Source of the DNA: Streptococcus mitis
Lineage (GTDB): Bacteria; Bacillota; Bacilli; Lactobacillales; Streptococcaceae
DNA length: 64,000 bases
Direction: 5' to 3'
Assembly (NCBI RefSeq): GCF_009496285.1
Contig: NZ_WIJK01000005.1
Span: forward strand, 24,885-88,884
The position numbers were made by a program, and so were the translations under genes. Below are positions 1-9,159 of this stretch, piece by piece. The notes below the pieces were generated by a model. That model did no database searches. It was not told where the DNA came from and was given only the letters and a program-made list of their open reading frames with translations. Positions within the stretch are counted from its first letter, which is position 1. Each line of letters opens with the position of its first letter.

Positions 1-2745
1 CGTCATGGTCTAGGGCCTTTGACTAAGCGTTTTGGAGTTGCCCTAGAACACCATCACATGGCCAACTATGATGCGGAAGCAACTGGCCGTCTGCTTTTCA
101 TCTTTATCAAAGAAGTAGCAGAAAAGTATGGTGTGACAGATTTGGCACGATTAAACCTTGATTTAATCAGTCCAAATTCTTATAAAAAAGCTCGCGTCAA
201 GCATGCAACTATCTATGTAAAAAATCAAGTAGGCTTGAAAAATATCTTTAAGCTGGTTTCTCTCTCAAATACCCAGTATTTTGAAGGAGTTCCACGGATT
301 CCACGTACAGTACTAGATGCCCATCGAGAAGGTTTAATCTTGGGTTCTGCTTGTACAGAAGGGGAAGTCTTTGATGCAGTCGTATCACAAGGTGTTGATG
401 CAGCGGTCGAAGTTGCTAAATACTATGACTTTATCGAGGTGATGCCTCCAGCTATCTATGCACCTCTGATTGCCAAAGAGCAGGTCAAGGACATGGAGGA
501 ACTCCAGACCATAATCAAGAGCCTGATAGAGGTTGGAGATCGCCTTGGGAAACCCGTTCTTGCGACAGGAAATGTCCACTATCTCGAACCCGAGGATGAA
601 ATTTATCGAGAAATCATTGTCCGCAGTCTGGGTCAGGGAGCAATGATTAACCGAACGATCGGTCACGGAGAAGCTGCCCAACCAGCTCCGCTACCAAAGG
701 CACATTTTAGAACGACTAATGAAATGTTGGATGAATTTGCCTTTCTAGGAGAAGATTTGGCTCGCAAAATCGTCATTGAAAATACCAATGCCCTAGCAGA
801 AATCTTTGAACCTGTGGAGGTTGTAAAGGGTGATTTGTACACGCCTTTCATTGACAAAGCCGAAGAAACAGTTGCTGAATTAACCTATAAAAAAGCCTTT
901 GAAATCTATGGAAATCCACTCCCAGATATCGTTGATTTGCGGATTGAAAAGGAATTGACCTCTATCTTGGGGAATGGATTTGCCGTGATTTATCTGGCTT
1001 CACAGATGCTAGTGCACCGTTCCAACGAACGGGGTTACTTGGTTGGTTCCCGTGGGTCTGTTGGATCTAGTTTCGTTGCAACCATGATTGGGATTACCGA
1101 GGTCAATCCTCTCTCTCCTCACTATGTCTGTGGTCAGTGTCAGTACAGTGAGTTTATCACGGATGGTTCCTACGGTTCAGGTTTTGATATGCCAAATAAA
1201 GACTGTCCAAACTGTGGCAATAAGCTTAGCAAGAATGGACAGGACATTCCTTTCGAGACCTTCCTTGGTTTTGACGGGGATAAGGTTCCCGATATCGATT
1301 TGAACTTCTCAGGTGAAGATCAACCGAGCGCCCACTTGGATGTTCGTGATATCTTTGGGGAAGAATACGCCTTCCGTGCAGGAACGGTAGGTACTGTGGC
1401 TGCTAAAACAGCCTATGGATTTGTCAAAGGTTACGAGCGTGACTATGGCAAGTTCTACCGTGAAGCCGAAGTAGAGCGCCTAGCCCAAGGAGCTGCAGGT
1501 GTTAAACGGACGACCGGTCAGCACCCAGGGGGAATCGTTGTTATTCCAAACTATATGGATGTCTATGACTTTACACCAGTACAGTATCCTGCAGATGATG
1601 TAACTGCTGAATGGCAGACCACTCACTTTAACTTCCACGATATCGATGAGAACGTCCTCAAGCTCGATGTTCTTGGTCATGATGATCCGACCATGATTAG
1701 GAAGCTGCAAGACTTATCAGGCATTGATCCAAATGATATTCCGATGGACGACCCAGGTGTCATGGCCCTCTTCTCGGGTACAGATATCCTGGGAGTGACG
1801 CCTGATCAAATCGGGACTTCAACTGGTATGCTTGGAATTCCAGAGTTTGGCACTAACTTTGTTCGAGGAATGGTGGATGAAACCCATCCGACGACCTTTG
1901 CGGAGTTGCTTCAGCTTTCTGGTCTGTCTCACGGTACCGACGTTTGGTTGGGAAATGCCCAAGACTTGATTAAGGCTGGAATTGCGGACTTATCAACTGT
2001 TATCGGATGTCGGGATGACATCATGGTTTACCTCATGCACGCTGGTCTAGATCCAAAGATGGCCTTTACCATCATGGAGCGTGTACGTAAGGGATTGTGG
2101 CTTAAAATCTCAGAAGAAGAGCGTAACGGTTATATCGAAGCTATGAAGGCCAATAATGTGCCTGAGTGGTATATCGAATCTTGTGGAAAAATCAAGTACA
2201 TGTTCCCTAAAGCCCATGCAGCAGCCTACGTTATGATGGCCCTTCGTGTAGCCTACTTCAAGGTTCACCACCCGATTTATTACTACTGTGCTTACTTCTC
2301 CATCCGCGCTAAGGCCTTTGATATCAAGACCATGGGAGCGGGCTTGGATGCTATCAAGCGAAGAATGGAAGAAATAGCTGAAAAACGCAAGAACAATGAA
2401 GCTTCCAACGTAGAAATTGACCTCTACACAACACTTGAAATTGTCAATGAGATGTGGGAACGTGGTTTTAAATTTGGCAAGTTAGACCTCTATCGTAGTG
2501 ATGCGACTGAATTCATCATCGATGGAGACACCCTCATCCCACCGTTTGTCGCTATGGATGGGCTAGGCGAGAACGTTGCCAAGCAATTGGTGCGCGCTCG
2601 AAAAGAAGGAGAATTCCTCTCTAAAACTGAACTCCGCAAGCGTGGTGGACTTTCCTCAACTTTAGTTGAAAAGATGGATGAAATGGGAATTCTCGGCAAT
2701 ATGCCAGAGGACAACCAGCTCAGTTTGTTTGATGATTTGTTTTAA
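1..2745 (+). CDS. polC: DNA polymerase III PolC-type alpha subunit, 3' part
   Basis: C-terminal 914 residues of the replicative Gram-positive polymerase; the 5' end lies outside the window and the frame is open from base 1. The PHP-domain tail is followed by the palm, with the acidic PDIDLNFSG motif near residue 425, a Cys4 zinc-binding module just before it (CGQC ... CPNCG), and the tandem-HhH/C-terminal region. Full-length PolC is about 1,460 residues, so roughly 60% is present. It synthesises chromosomal DNA at the fork and, in this family, carries its own 3'-5' exonuclease, here upstream of the window. No frameshift is seen. A hairpin terminator follows. Confidence 0.97.
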   Translation, partial: RHGLGPLTKRFGVALEHHHMANYDAEATGRLLFIFIKEVAEKYGVTDLARLNLDLISPNSYKKARVKHATIYVKNQVGLKNIFKLVSLSNTQYFEGVPRIPRTVLDAHREGLILGSACTEGEVFDAVVSQGVDAAVEVAKYYDFIEVMPPAIYAPLIAKEQVKDMEELQTIIKSLIEVGDRLGKPVLATGNVHYLEPEDEIYREIIVRSLGQGAMINRTIGHGEAAQPAPLPKAHFRTTNEMLDEFAFLGEDLARKIVIENTNALAEIFEPVEVVKGDLYTPFIDKAEETVAELTYKKAFEIYGNPLPDIVDLRIEKELTSILGNGFAVIYLASQMLVHRSNERGYLVGSRGSVGSSFVATMIGITEVNPLSPHYVCGQCQYSEFITDGSYGSGFDMPNKDCPNCGNKLSKNGQDIPFETFLGFDGDKVPDIDLNFSGEDQPSAHLDVRDIFGEEYAFRAGTVGTVAAKTAYGFVKGYERDYGKFYREAEVERLAQGAAGVKRTTGQHPGGIVVIPNYMDVYDFTPVQYPADDVTAEWQTTHFNFHDIDENVLKLDVLGHDDPTMIRKLQDLSGIDPNDIPMDDPGVMALFSGTDILGVTPDQIGTSTGMLGIPEFGTNFVRGMVDETHPTTFAELLQLSGLSHGTDVWLGNAQDLIKAGIADLSTVIGCRDDIMVYLMHAGLDPKMAFTIMERVRKGLWLKISEEERNGYIEAMKANNVPEWYIESCGKIKYMFPKAHAAAYVMMALRVAYFKVHHPIYYYCAYFSIRAKAFDIKTMGAGLDAIKRRMEEIAEKRKNNEASNVEIDLYTTLEIVNEMWERGFKFGKLDLYRSDATEFIIDGDTLIPPFVAMDGLGENVAKQLVRARKEGEFLSKTELRKRGGLSSTLVEKMDEMGILGNMPEDNQLSLFDDLF

Positions 2746-2806
2746 TTTAAAGTCAACTTGTTCAAATAAGCCGACTAAGTTTCATCTAATTAAGACTTAA
2801 CAGTAA

Positions 2807-2852
2807 AACTAGTAGAGATGATTTTTTATGATTTTCATTTCTACTGGTTTTT
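2807..2852 (+). terminator. Terminator after polC
   Basis: Imperfect hairpin with 15-base arms (AACTAGTAGAGATGA and its near complement, two mismatches) around an 11-base T-rich loop, followed by a short T run. It lies 60 bases past the polC stop. Confidence 0.6.
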
Positions 2853-2912
2853 AGATATGATAGAATATAAGTAAGTTTTTATCCAAAGACTAAAACTTTA
2901 GGAAGCTATATA

Positions 2913-2941
2913 TTGAAATTATCAAAAATGATTGCTATAAA
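2913..2941 (+). promoter_or_regulatory. Promoter of the Rgg-type gene
   Basis: TTGAAA, 17-base spacer, TATAAA with an upstream TG (extended -10). It is about 95 bases upstream of the preferred start at 3035, leaving a leader of roughly 85 bases. Confidence 0.55.
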
Positions 2942-3034
2942 TTACTAATAATGATACTCTCAAACAAGAGTAAGCTTAATGGAAGTAGTGTTTGCTATAC
3001 CTTAATAACTTTTCGATATGGAATGGAGATAAGT

Positions 3035-3898
3035 ATGATTTTAGGTGAAACTTATAGGAAAATAAGAGAAGAAAAGGGGATTTCTATTTCTTCATTAGCA
3101 GGTGCTGAAATTTCAAAATCTCAAATATCTAGATTTGAATTAGGAGAAACAGAGATTTCTGTCTTTAAGTTATTGTATCTTCTTGAAAGAATAGGAGTAA
3201 CACTAGAAGAATTTCTGCTTATCTGTAATCATTATCAACCTTCGGATTTTAATACCTTAATAGCTTCTGTTAAACAGGCCGCATATAATGAAGATGCTCA
3301 AGCATTACTAGATATGGTAGAGAAAGAAATAGAACTTTTTCATGAGACAAATTCTCATTACCATAAATTAAATGCTATTTTCATCGAAAGTATTGTTTCG
3401 GGAATGGATAAGAATCATCAATTGAGTCGTCAAGACGCCTCTTATCTTACAAACTATTTATTTTCCGTTGAAAACTGGGGTTATTACGAAACGCTCATCC
3501 TTGGAAATTGCTGTCGTGTTCTATCTCCAGATTTATTATTTAGATATGCCAAAGAGGCGCTCAAAAAAGGGAAGTTGTATAGTCCTATACCTAGAAATAG
3601 ACAATCTCTCATTCAACTACTTCTCAATTCTTTGATTATAATGATTGAGAACGACTTATATGAGGAATCTTTATTTTTAAAACAGGCTACGAAGAATATA
3701 TTAGCGGATTCCACAGATTTTTTTGAACAAACTATTTTGCTATATTTAGATGGATATTTGGAACTGAAATTCTATCATAATCAAAAATCACTTTTAAAAA
3801 TCGAAGAAGCTTTAAAAATTTTCGAACTCTTCAATAAAACAATCTACAAAAATTACAAACAATACTTTGAGAAACACATCATTCATTTAGTAGACTAG
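3035..3898 (+). CDS. Rgg/MutR-family transcriptional regulator
   Basis: A 287-residue cytosolic regulator. Residues 1-60 form a Cro/C1-type helix-turn-helix (start MILGETYRKIREEKG, then ISKSQISRFELGE); the rest is all-helical and fits the TPR-like peptide-sensing domain of Rgg proteins, whose usual length is 280-300. The reading frame is open back to 2951, but ATG 3035 has GGAG six bases upstream and gives the family length. It is convergent with the ABC exporter gene and only 9 bases from its end. Rgg proteins usually sense a small peptide; no convincing SHP-type peptide gene was found beside it. The target is inferred to be the exporter promoter, which carries a palindrome. Confidence 0.85.
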   Translation: MILGETYRKIREEKGISISSLAGAEISKSQISRFELGETEISVFKLLYLLERIGVTLEEFLLICNHYQPSDFNTLIASVKQAAYNEDAQALLDMVEKEIELFHETNSHYHKLNAIFIESIVSGMDKNHQLSRQDASYLTNYLFSVENWGYYETLILGNCCRVLSPDLLFRYAKEALKKGKLYSPIPRNRQSLIQLLLNSLIIMIENDLYEESLFLKQATKNILADSTDFFEQTILLYLDGYLELKFYHNQKSLLKIEEALKIFELFNKTIYKNYKQYFEKHIIHLVD

Positions 3899-3907
3899 GC
3901 CATTTAT

Positions 3908-5500
3908 CTATAAGGTAATAACGTGATCAAACTCTTCCAATATTTTTGGACTTTGATCATGAGTAATGACAATAACAATTGCATCTCTAATGGATAGAAT
4001 GTAGTCCATCATTGCTTTGGCTTTTATTGGATCAAGGTTGCTTGTAGGTTCATCAAATATATATACAGAATATGTTTTGACTAAAAACCTAGCTAAATCA
4101 ATTCGTTGTTTTTCCCCTTCTGAAATAGTTTGATTTGATTGAGATAGATTCTTATTAAGAAATTCCTCATTAAAGCCTAAGGCTTTTCTTAATTTTTCAG
4201 TTAAATGAAGGTTTCTAGCCAATTTGATATTCTCTAGAATATTGCCTTCAATCAGAAAGTCATTTTTTTGCACAAACGCAATATCTTTATATAACTCCTC
4301 TGAGGGAATATCAATATTCTGTTTTCCGTTGATTTTTATTTCTCCATCATAAAGATTTTTTGGATAATAATTTAGTATTAATTTTACTAAAGTTGTTTTC
4401 CCAGTTCCTGAAGCACCGATAATCGCATAGCGCTTGCCTTTTTTAAATTCATAGGAAAAATGATCAAATAATATTCTATTTTCAATTTCATAATATAATT
4501 GGCTAATAGAAATGGTCGAAATATTATCACAATTAATTGTAGTTGTTTTATGAAAAATTTCATGATTCGTCTCATATAGATTTTCTTGGATATTATCAAT
4601 AATGGACTTACAACTGTTGATTAAATTTTTATTGTAAAGAATAGATTGTAAAGGAGCAAAGACACCGTTTAATAATTGAATACTTGCTACGAGTAATCCA
4701 ATAGTCAGTAAGTTATTTCTTACAAAAAAGATACCAGCAACCATACAGGATAGTTGAGAGCAAAAACTTAGTAAGGTTCCAGTAGTTGAAGCTATGTCTT
4801 TTAAAAATTGATAAGTTTTTCTGGACTCTTCAAATTCTAAACTGATTCCCTGAATTTTTTCTTGAATCCAGCTTTGAACATTTAATAACTTAATTTGTTC
4901 AAAATCATCAATAAAGTTTGTCATTTTTGATAAATAGTGATTATTTTGTAGGGAATAATTATTAGTTGCTTTAGTCATTAACTTTCCAGGAATTTGAGAT
5001 AGAAAAATCGTTATACTAGACAATAAAAGAAAGACTAATGCTAATCGCCATTCTATATAAATAATAGCAACCACACTCATGATAAGGCTCCCTAAATTTG
5101 CGATTAGAGAGATTCTAGGAATCAATAAATTTTCTTGAATAAGGTCACTGTTTTTGGTGATATTATTTAAGAAATCTGAATGGTTACGGTTGTCAATTTG
5201 GTTAAATTCACGCGATAAATAATGTAATAAGAGACGCCTTTTTAGATCTAAAATAACTTTTTTTACATATTGGTTTTTAAGATAGGAATAGGAAGAAGAA
5301 ATCAAGAACCACAGTAAAATCGAACTTACACAAATAGTGATATGAAAGAGTAATCCACTATTTGAATTAGATATACTATCAAGTATTCTTCCTAATTGCA
5401 GAGAGAAGAGTGTCATTAAAAGAGCACTTGTCAGACTTAATAAAATAAGCAAGAAATATAGTAATTTATATTGTTTCGTAATCTGGTTCATATTTTTCAC
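3908..5500 (-). CDS. ABC exporter, fused membrane and ATPase domains
   Basis: A 530-residue ABC half-exporter. About six membrane segments occupy residues 10-300. The ATPase domain follows, with Walker A GASGTGKTT near residue 363, a non-standard signature ISEGEKQR in place of LSGGQ, Walker B YIFDEPTSNLD near 480, and an H-loop ITHD. There is no N-terminal C39 peptidase, so it is not a self-processing bacteriocin exporter. It probably works as a homodimer moving a peptide, lipid or drug. It stands alone, facing the Rgg-type gene. The preferred start has an AGGTG ribosome site. The substrate is unknown; antimicrobial-peptide export or self-protection is a guess from the Rgg neighbour. Confidence 0.85.
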   Translation of the reverse strand: MKNMNQITKQYKLLYFLLILLSLTSALLMTLFSLQLGRILDSISNSNSGLLFHITICVSSILLWFLISSSYSYLKNQYVKKVILDLKRRLLLHYLSREFNQIDNRNHSDFLNNITKNSDLIQENLLIPRISLIANLGSLIMSVVAIIYIEWRLALVFLLLSSITIFLSQIPGKLMTKATNNYSLQNNHYLSKMTNFIDDFEQIKLLNVQSWIQEKIQGISLEFEESRKTYQFLKDIASTTGTLLSFCSQLSCMVAGIFFVRNNLLTIGLLVASIQLLNGVFAPLQSILYNKNLINSCKSIIDNIQENLYETNHEIFHKTTTINCDNISTISISQLYYEIENRILFDHFSYEFKKGKRYAIIGASGTGKTTLVKLILNYYPKNLYDGEIKINGKQNIDIPSEELYKDIAFVQKNDFLIEGNILENIKLARNLHLTEKLRKALGFNEEFLNKNLSQSNQTISEGEKQRIDLARFLVKTYSVYIFDEPTSNLDPIKAKAMMDYILSIRDAIVIVITHDQSPKILEEFDHVITL

Positions 5501-5521
5501 CTCTTAATCTATGATAGCAAC

Positions 5522-5569
5522 ATTATATTCTAAAACTAAAACTCAGGCTGAGATCTCCCATATTTGGGA
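5522..5569 (-). promoter_or_regulatory. Exporter promoter with palindromic operator candidate
   Basis: On the minus strand a consensus TATAAT (5522-5527) has no good -35. Upstream lie two inverted repeats: CTCAG-C-CTGAG (5542-5552) and TCCCA-TATT-TGGGA (5556-5569). A strong -10, a poor -35 and a palindrome near -50 is the usual layout for an activator-dependent promoter; Rgg is the obvious candidate activator. Binding is inferred. Confidence 0.45.
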
Positions 5570-5611
5570 CATTAATTTTATTTCTTTACTATATTTTAGC
5601 TTATAGCTATC

Positions 5612-5658
5612 CATTGTATATCCAATGAGTTTACATTAGCCGTCTTTTTTGTTAAAAT
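5612..5658 (+). promoter_or_regulatory. Toxin-antitoxin promoter and operator candidate
   Basis: TTTACA (5630-5635), 17-base spacer, TAAAAT (5653-5658). Directly upstream is an inverted repeat CATTG-6-CAATG (5612-5627), a plausible site for the RelB-type antitoxin, since such operons are normally autoregulated. Confidence 0.5.
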
Positions 5659-5682
5659 AATAAATAGAAAGAAGGTGAGAAT

Positions 5683-5946
5683 ATGCCAAAGACGAGTATG
5701 AGCATCCGTCTGGATAGTGAGGTTAAGGAGCAGGCCCAACAGGTTTTTAATCATTTAGGAATGGATATGACAACAGCTATCAATATTTTCCTTCGTCAGG
5801 CAATTCAATATCAGGGTTTGCCTTTTGATGTTAGGCTTGATGAGAATCGGAAATTGCTCCAAGTACTAACGGATTTAGACCAAAATCGTAATATGAGTCA
5901 GTCTTTTGAATCAGTCTCAGACTTGATGGAGGACTTGCGTGCTTAA
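5683..5946 (+). CDS. relB: RelB/DinJ-family antitoxin
   Basis: An 87-residue antitoxin. The N-terminal 50 residues form a ribbon-helix-helix DNA-binding unit (MSIRLDSEVKEQAQQVF, then MTTAINIFLRQ), which should dimerise and repress its own promoter. The tail after residue 55 is the toxin-wrapping part. AAGAAGGTGAG precedes the ATG. Its stop codon overlaps the toxin start by 8 bases, the usual translational coupling. All parts are intact. Confidence 0.93.
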   Translation: MPKTSMSIRLDSEVKEQAQQVFNHLGMDMTTAINIFLRQAIQYQGLPFDVRLDENRKLLQVLTDLDQNRNMSQSFESVSDLMEDLRA

Positions 5947-6217
5947 GATTCGTTACCATAAACAGTTTAAAAAAGATTTTAAGTTGGCTATGAAGCGTGG
6001 GTTGAAGGCAGAATTATTAGAAGAAGTATTGAATTTTTTAGTTCAAGAAAAAGAACTTCCTGCTAGATACCGCGATCATCAATTGACGACCTCCAAACAT
6101 TTTAAAGGGGTTCGTGAGTGTCATATCCAATCAGATTGGCTTTTGGTCTATAAAATAGACAAGTCGGAATTGATTTTAAACTTGCTGAGGACAGGAAGTC
6201 ATAGTGATTTATTTTAA
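5939..6217 (+). CDS. yafQ: YafQ-type endoribonuclease toxin (RelE superfamily)
   Basis: A 92-residue toxin expected to cut mRNA at the ribosome. It aligns by eye with E. coli YafQ, and the catalytic positions are kept: H47 in YRDHQL, H62, D66 and W67 in RECHIQSDWLL, H88 and the terminal F92 in GSHSDLF. The gene is therefore probably active, held in check by the overlapping upstream antitoxin. In this family such pairs act as stress-response or maintenance modules; which one applies here cannot be read from sequence. Confidence 0.92.
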   Translation: MLKIRYHKQFKKDFKLAMKRGLKAELLEEVLNFLVQEKELPARYRDHQLTTSKHFKGVRECHIQSDWLLVYKIDKSELILNLLRTGSHSDLF

Positions 6218-6237
6218 TGAATTTTAAGGGGGTTCTC

Positions 6238-6390
6238 ATGAAACTAAGAATTTTTGCGGAAGATAAACCGGCTGAGAAGGTGTTTGAGTACCAATTTGAA
6301 CTTGCTGATCAGACAATTCTTCTATCGACAGCACTCTTGTCAGGTGCTATTGCTTTGGCAGGATTATTTTCTGCTTTGAAAGAAAAATAA
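6238..6390 (+). CDS. Small 50-residue membrane protein
   Basis: ATG at 6238 with a strong AAGGGGG ribosome site 5 bases upstream; 50 codons ending 21 bases before pepS. The N-terminal half is charged and soluble (MKLRIFAEDKPAEKVFEYQF); residues 27-46 form one hydrophobic helix (ILLSTALLSGAIALAGLF), ending in a basic KEK. It looks like a single-pass membrane peptide with a cytosolic domain. The family was not recognised. The spacing suggests co-transcription with pepS. Confidence 0.7.
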   Translation: MKLRIFAEDKPAEKVFEYQFELADQTILLSTALLSGAIALAGLFSALKEK

Positions 6391-6411
6391 AAATAGAAAA
6401 GAGAAAACAGA

Positions 6412-7653
6412 ATGGTTTTACCAAATTTTAAAGAAAATCTAGAAAAATATGCGAAGTTGTTGGTTGCAAACGGTGTGAATGTGCAACCTGGTCATACCTT
6501 GGCTCTCTCAATCGATGTGGAGCAACGTGAGTTGGCTCACTTAATCGTTAAAGAGGCTTATGCACTTGGTGCACACGAAGTTATCGTTCAATGGGCAGAT
6601 GACTTTGTGAATCGTGAGAAATTCCTTCACGCGCCACTAGAGCGTTTGGACAATGTACCAGAATACAAGATTGCTGAGATGAATTACCTTCTTGAAAACA
6701 AAGCAAGTCGTCTCGGTGTTCGTTCTTCTGACCCAGGTGCCTTGAACGGAGTTGATGCAGAAAAACTTTCAGCTTCCGCCAAAGCTATGGGAATTGCCAT
6801 GAAACCAATGCGTATCGCAACTCAATCCAACAAGGTTAGTTGGACTGTTGCTGCTGCAGCTGGACTCGAGTGGGCTAAGAAGGTCTTTCCAAATGCAGCG
6901 AGCGACGAAGAAGCAGTGGATCTCCTTTGGGACCAAATCTTCAAGACTTGCCGTATCTACGAAGAAGACCCAGTTAAGGCTTGGGAAGAACATGCAGCTA
7001 TCTTGAAGAGCAAGGCAGAGATGCTCAACAAAGAACAATTCTCAGCCCTTCACTACACAGCACCTGGAACTGATTTGACACTTGGCTTGCCGAAGAACCA
7101 CGTTTGGGAATCAGCCGGTGCTATCAATGCTCAAGGCGAAGGTTTCTTGCCAAATATGCCAACAGAAGAGGTCTTTACAGCCCCTGATTTCCGTCGCGCA
7201 GATGGTTATGTAACGTCTACAAAACCTCTTAGCTACAATGGAAATATCATCGAAGGCATCAAAGTGACCTTTGAAAATGGTCAAATCGTTGATATCACAG
7301 CTGAAAAGGGTGATCAAGTAATGAAGGACCTCGTCTTTAAGAATGCTGGTGCGCGTGCCTTGGGTGAATGTGCCTTGGTACCAGATCCAAGTCCAATTTC
7401 TCAGTCAGGTATTACCTTCTTTAACACCCTTTTCGATGAAAATGCTTCTAACCACTTGGCTATTGGTGCAGCCTATGCAACGAGCGTTGTTGGTGGAGCT
7501 GAGATGATCGAAGAAGAGCTTGAAGCTGCAGGACTTAACCGTTCAGATGTTCACGTTGACTTTATGATTGGTTCGAACCAAATGGATATCGATGGTATCC
7601 GTGAGGATGGAACACGCGTACCACTCTTCCGCAATGGAGATTGGGCAATTTAA
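6412..7653 (+). CDS. pepS: Aminopeptidase PepS (M29 family)
   Basis: A 413-residue cytosolic metallo-aminopeptidase of family M29 (PepS/AmpS/thermophilic aminopeptidase T). The family length and C-terminal metal-site region are present: EGFLPNMPTEEVFTAPD near 245-260, ARALGECALVPDPSPIS near 315, and DFMIGSNQMDIDGI near the end. It trims N-terminal residues, preferring Arg and aromatic residues in characterised streptococcal enzymes. The start ATG follows GAGAAAACAG. The small membrane protein lies upstream and a GlsB-like gene 9 bases downstream. Confidence 0.95.
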   Translation: MVLPNFKENLEKYAKLLVANGVNVQPGHTLALSIDVEQRELAHLIVKEAYALGAHEVIVQWADDFVNREKFLHAPLERLDNVPEYKIAEMNYLLENKASRLGVRSSDPGALNGVDAEKLSASAKAMGIAMKPMRIATQSNKVSWTVAAAAGLEWAKKVFPNAASDEEAVDLLWDQIFKTCRIYEEDPVKAWEEHAAILKSKAEMLNKEQFSALHYTAPGTDLTLGLPKNHVWESAGAINAQGEGFLPNMPTEEVFTAPDFRRADGYVTSTKPLSYNGNIIEGIKVTFENGQIVDITAEKGDQVMKDLVFKNAGARALGECALVPDPSPISQSGITFFNTLFDENASNHLAIGAAYATSVVGGAEMIEEELEAAGLNRSDVHVDFMIGSNQMDIDGIREDGTRVPLFRNGDWAI

Positions 7654-7662
7654 GGAGAAACT

Positions 7663-7893
7663 ATGCTTGGAAGTATGTTTGTCGGGCTTTTAATCGGACT
7701 ACTAGCAGGAGCTATCACCAATCGTGGAGAACGAATGGGATGCTTCGGTAAAATGTTTCTCGGCTGGATTGGTGCCTTTTTAGGACAATTACTCTTTGGT
7801 TCTTGGGGGCCAAGCCTAAGCGGTACAGCCATTATCCCATCAGTTCTTGGGGCCATGATTTTACTAGCCATCTTCTGGGAAAGAGGAAGCTAA
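7663..7893 (+). CDS. GlsB/YeaQ/YmgE-family small membrane protein
   Basis: A 76-residue, very hydrophobic glycine-rich protein (MLGSMFVGLLIGLLAGAI, then GWIGAFLGQLLFG) with three predicted membrane helices and the GxxxG-rich pattern of the 'transglycosylase-associated' family. Function is unknown; relatives are linked to general stress. It follows pepS after 9 bases with a GGAG ribosome site, so it is probably in the same transcript. Confidence 0.75.
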   Translation: MLGSMFVGLLIGLLAGAITNRGERMGCFGKMFLGWIGAFLGQLLFGSWGPSLSGTAIIPSVLGAMILLAIFWERGS

Positions 7894-7933
7894 GTTTCGC
7901 TTTAGAAGGCAGATTAACTCTAAAGAATAAGAG

Positions 7934-8115
7934 AGAGGCTAGGACAAAAGTCCTAGCCTCTCAATTGTCTTTGGATTGTCGATCAAGACGCAGTGGTTGA
8001 GTGGCCTCTACTACGCTGATTTCATCAGCTTTTACAGCCCTACTCAACTGTGCGGAGGTGGGACGACGAAATCGAATTCTAACGAATTACCGATTTCTGT
8101 CCCACTCTCTCTTTT
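7934..8115. repeat. 182-bp structured intergenic repeat, copy 1
   Basis: About 97% identical, without indels, to 53455-53636. Three hairpins in series: a perfect 12-base stem AGAGGCTAGGAC with an AAAA loop (works as a terminator for the pepS transcript); a long-range stem GTTGAGTGG/CTACTCAAC; and GTGGGAC plus GAAATCG pairing with CGATTTC and GTCCCAC. No ORF is conserved. It looks like a miniature mobile or structured RNA element; I cannot name the family. Confidence 0.85.
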
Positions 8116-8205
8116 TAGGTCGCTAGATAAAGTCCTTTGAAAGCACTCATCTAAGCTTAGCCACAGAGCTTTCAGTGACTGGTTCTTTTTATATTGCGTC
8201 AAGTA

Positions 8206-8214
8206 TGGTACAAT
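8206..8214 (+). promoter_or_regulatory. Extended -10 promoter of the LysR gene
   Basis: TG-G-TACAAT ends seven bases before the ATG at 8221, so the expected transcription start coincides with the start codon. No Shine-Dalgarno is visible between them. Confidence 0.5.
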
Positions 8215-8220
8215 AAAAGC

Positions 8221-9129
8221 ATGAGAATTCAACAATTACACTATATTATCAAAATTGTAGAGACTGGTTCGATGAATGAGGCTGCCAAGCAACTCTTCAT
8301 TACGCAGCCCAGTCTATCAAATGCAGTTCGTGACCTAGAAAATGAGATGGGGATTGAGATTTTTATCCGAAATCCTAAGGGAATTACCCTCACACGTGAT
8401 GGGATGGAGTTTTTGTCCTATGCCCGTCAGGTTGTCGAGCAAACGCAACTCCTAGAAGAACGCTATAAGAACCCAATCGCTCATCGTGAGCTTTTTAGTG
8501 TGTCTTCGCAACACTATGCCTTCGTAGTCAATGCCTTTGTTTCCTTGCTCAAGAAGAGCGATATGGAAAAGTACGAGCTTTTTTTGCGTGAAACCAGAAC
8601 CTGGGAAATCATCGACGACGTCAAGAACTTCCGTAGTGAAGTCGGAGTCCTCTTTTTAAATAGCTATAACCGTGATGTCCTTTCTAAGATGTTGGATGAT
8701 AACCATCTAGTTGCTCACCATCTCTTTACAGCCCAACCTCATATCTTTGTCAGCAAGACCAATCCTCTTGCTAAAAAAGACAAGGTGCAGTTGGCAGACC
8801 TAGAAGACTTCCCTTACTTGAGCTATGATCAAGGAACCCATAATTCCTTCTATTTCTCAGAGGAGATTTTGTCTCAGGAACACCACAAGAAATCCATCGT
8901 TGTTAGTGACCGTGCGACCTTGTTCAATCTCTTGATTGGTTTGGACGGCTATACCATCGCGACTGGTATCCTTAATAGTAACCTCAATGGAGACAATATT
9001 GTTTCGATTCCACTTGATATTGATGATCCGATTGAGCTGGTTTATATCCAGCATGAGAAAACTAGCTTATCTAAGATGGGTGAACGCTTCATCGAGTATT
9101 TGCTTGAAGAAGTTCGTTTTGATAGCTAA
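8221..9129 (+). CDS. cpsY: LysR-family regulator, CpsY/MtaR type
   Basis: A 302-residue LysR regulator. Winged helix-turn-helix at residues 1-65 (GSMNEAAKQLFITQPSLSNA) and a periplasmic-binding-like effector domain from about 90 to the end. It closely resembles CpsY/MtaR of streptococci, which control methionine uptake and resistance to neutrophil killing; that assignment rests on memory of the family. The frame is open from 8194, but ATG 8221 begins at the normal LysR N-terminus (MRIQQLHYI). queA follows after 30 bases, so the two may be co-transcribed. The mRNA may be leaderless. Confidence 0.85.
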   Translation: MRIQQLHYIIKIVETGSMNEAAKQLFITQPSLSNAVRDLENEMGIEIFIRNPKGITLTRDGMEFLSYARQVVEQTQLLEERYKNPIAHRELFSVSSQHYAFVVNAFVSLLKKSDMEKYELFLRETRTWEIIDDVKNFRSEVGVLFLNSYNRDVLSKMLDDNHLVAHHLFTAQPHIFVSKTNPLAKKDKVQLADLEDFPYLSYDQGTHNSFYFSEEILSQEHHKKSIVVSDRATLFNLLIGLDGYTIATGILNSNLNGDNIVSIPLDIDDPIELVYIQHEKTSLSKMGERFIEYLLEEVRFDS

Positions 9130-9159
9130 TCGTAAGTACATTAGAAAAGAAAAGGAAAT

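Noticed and set aside
2818-2874. An 18-codon hydrophobic peptide upstream of the Rgg gene, as a pheromone candidate
   Set aside because: It lies across the polC terminator, has no ribosome site, and lacks the SHP pattern (basic start, hydrophobic end).
2951-3034. Longer N-terminus for the Rgg-type protein
   Set aside because: No ribosome site at 2951; 3035 has GGAG and gives the usual length and start of the helix-turn-helix.
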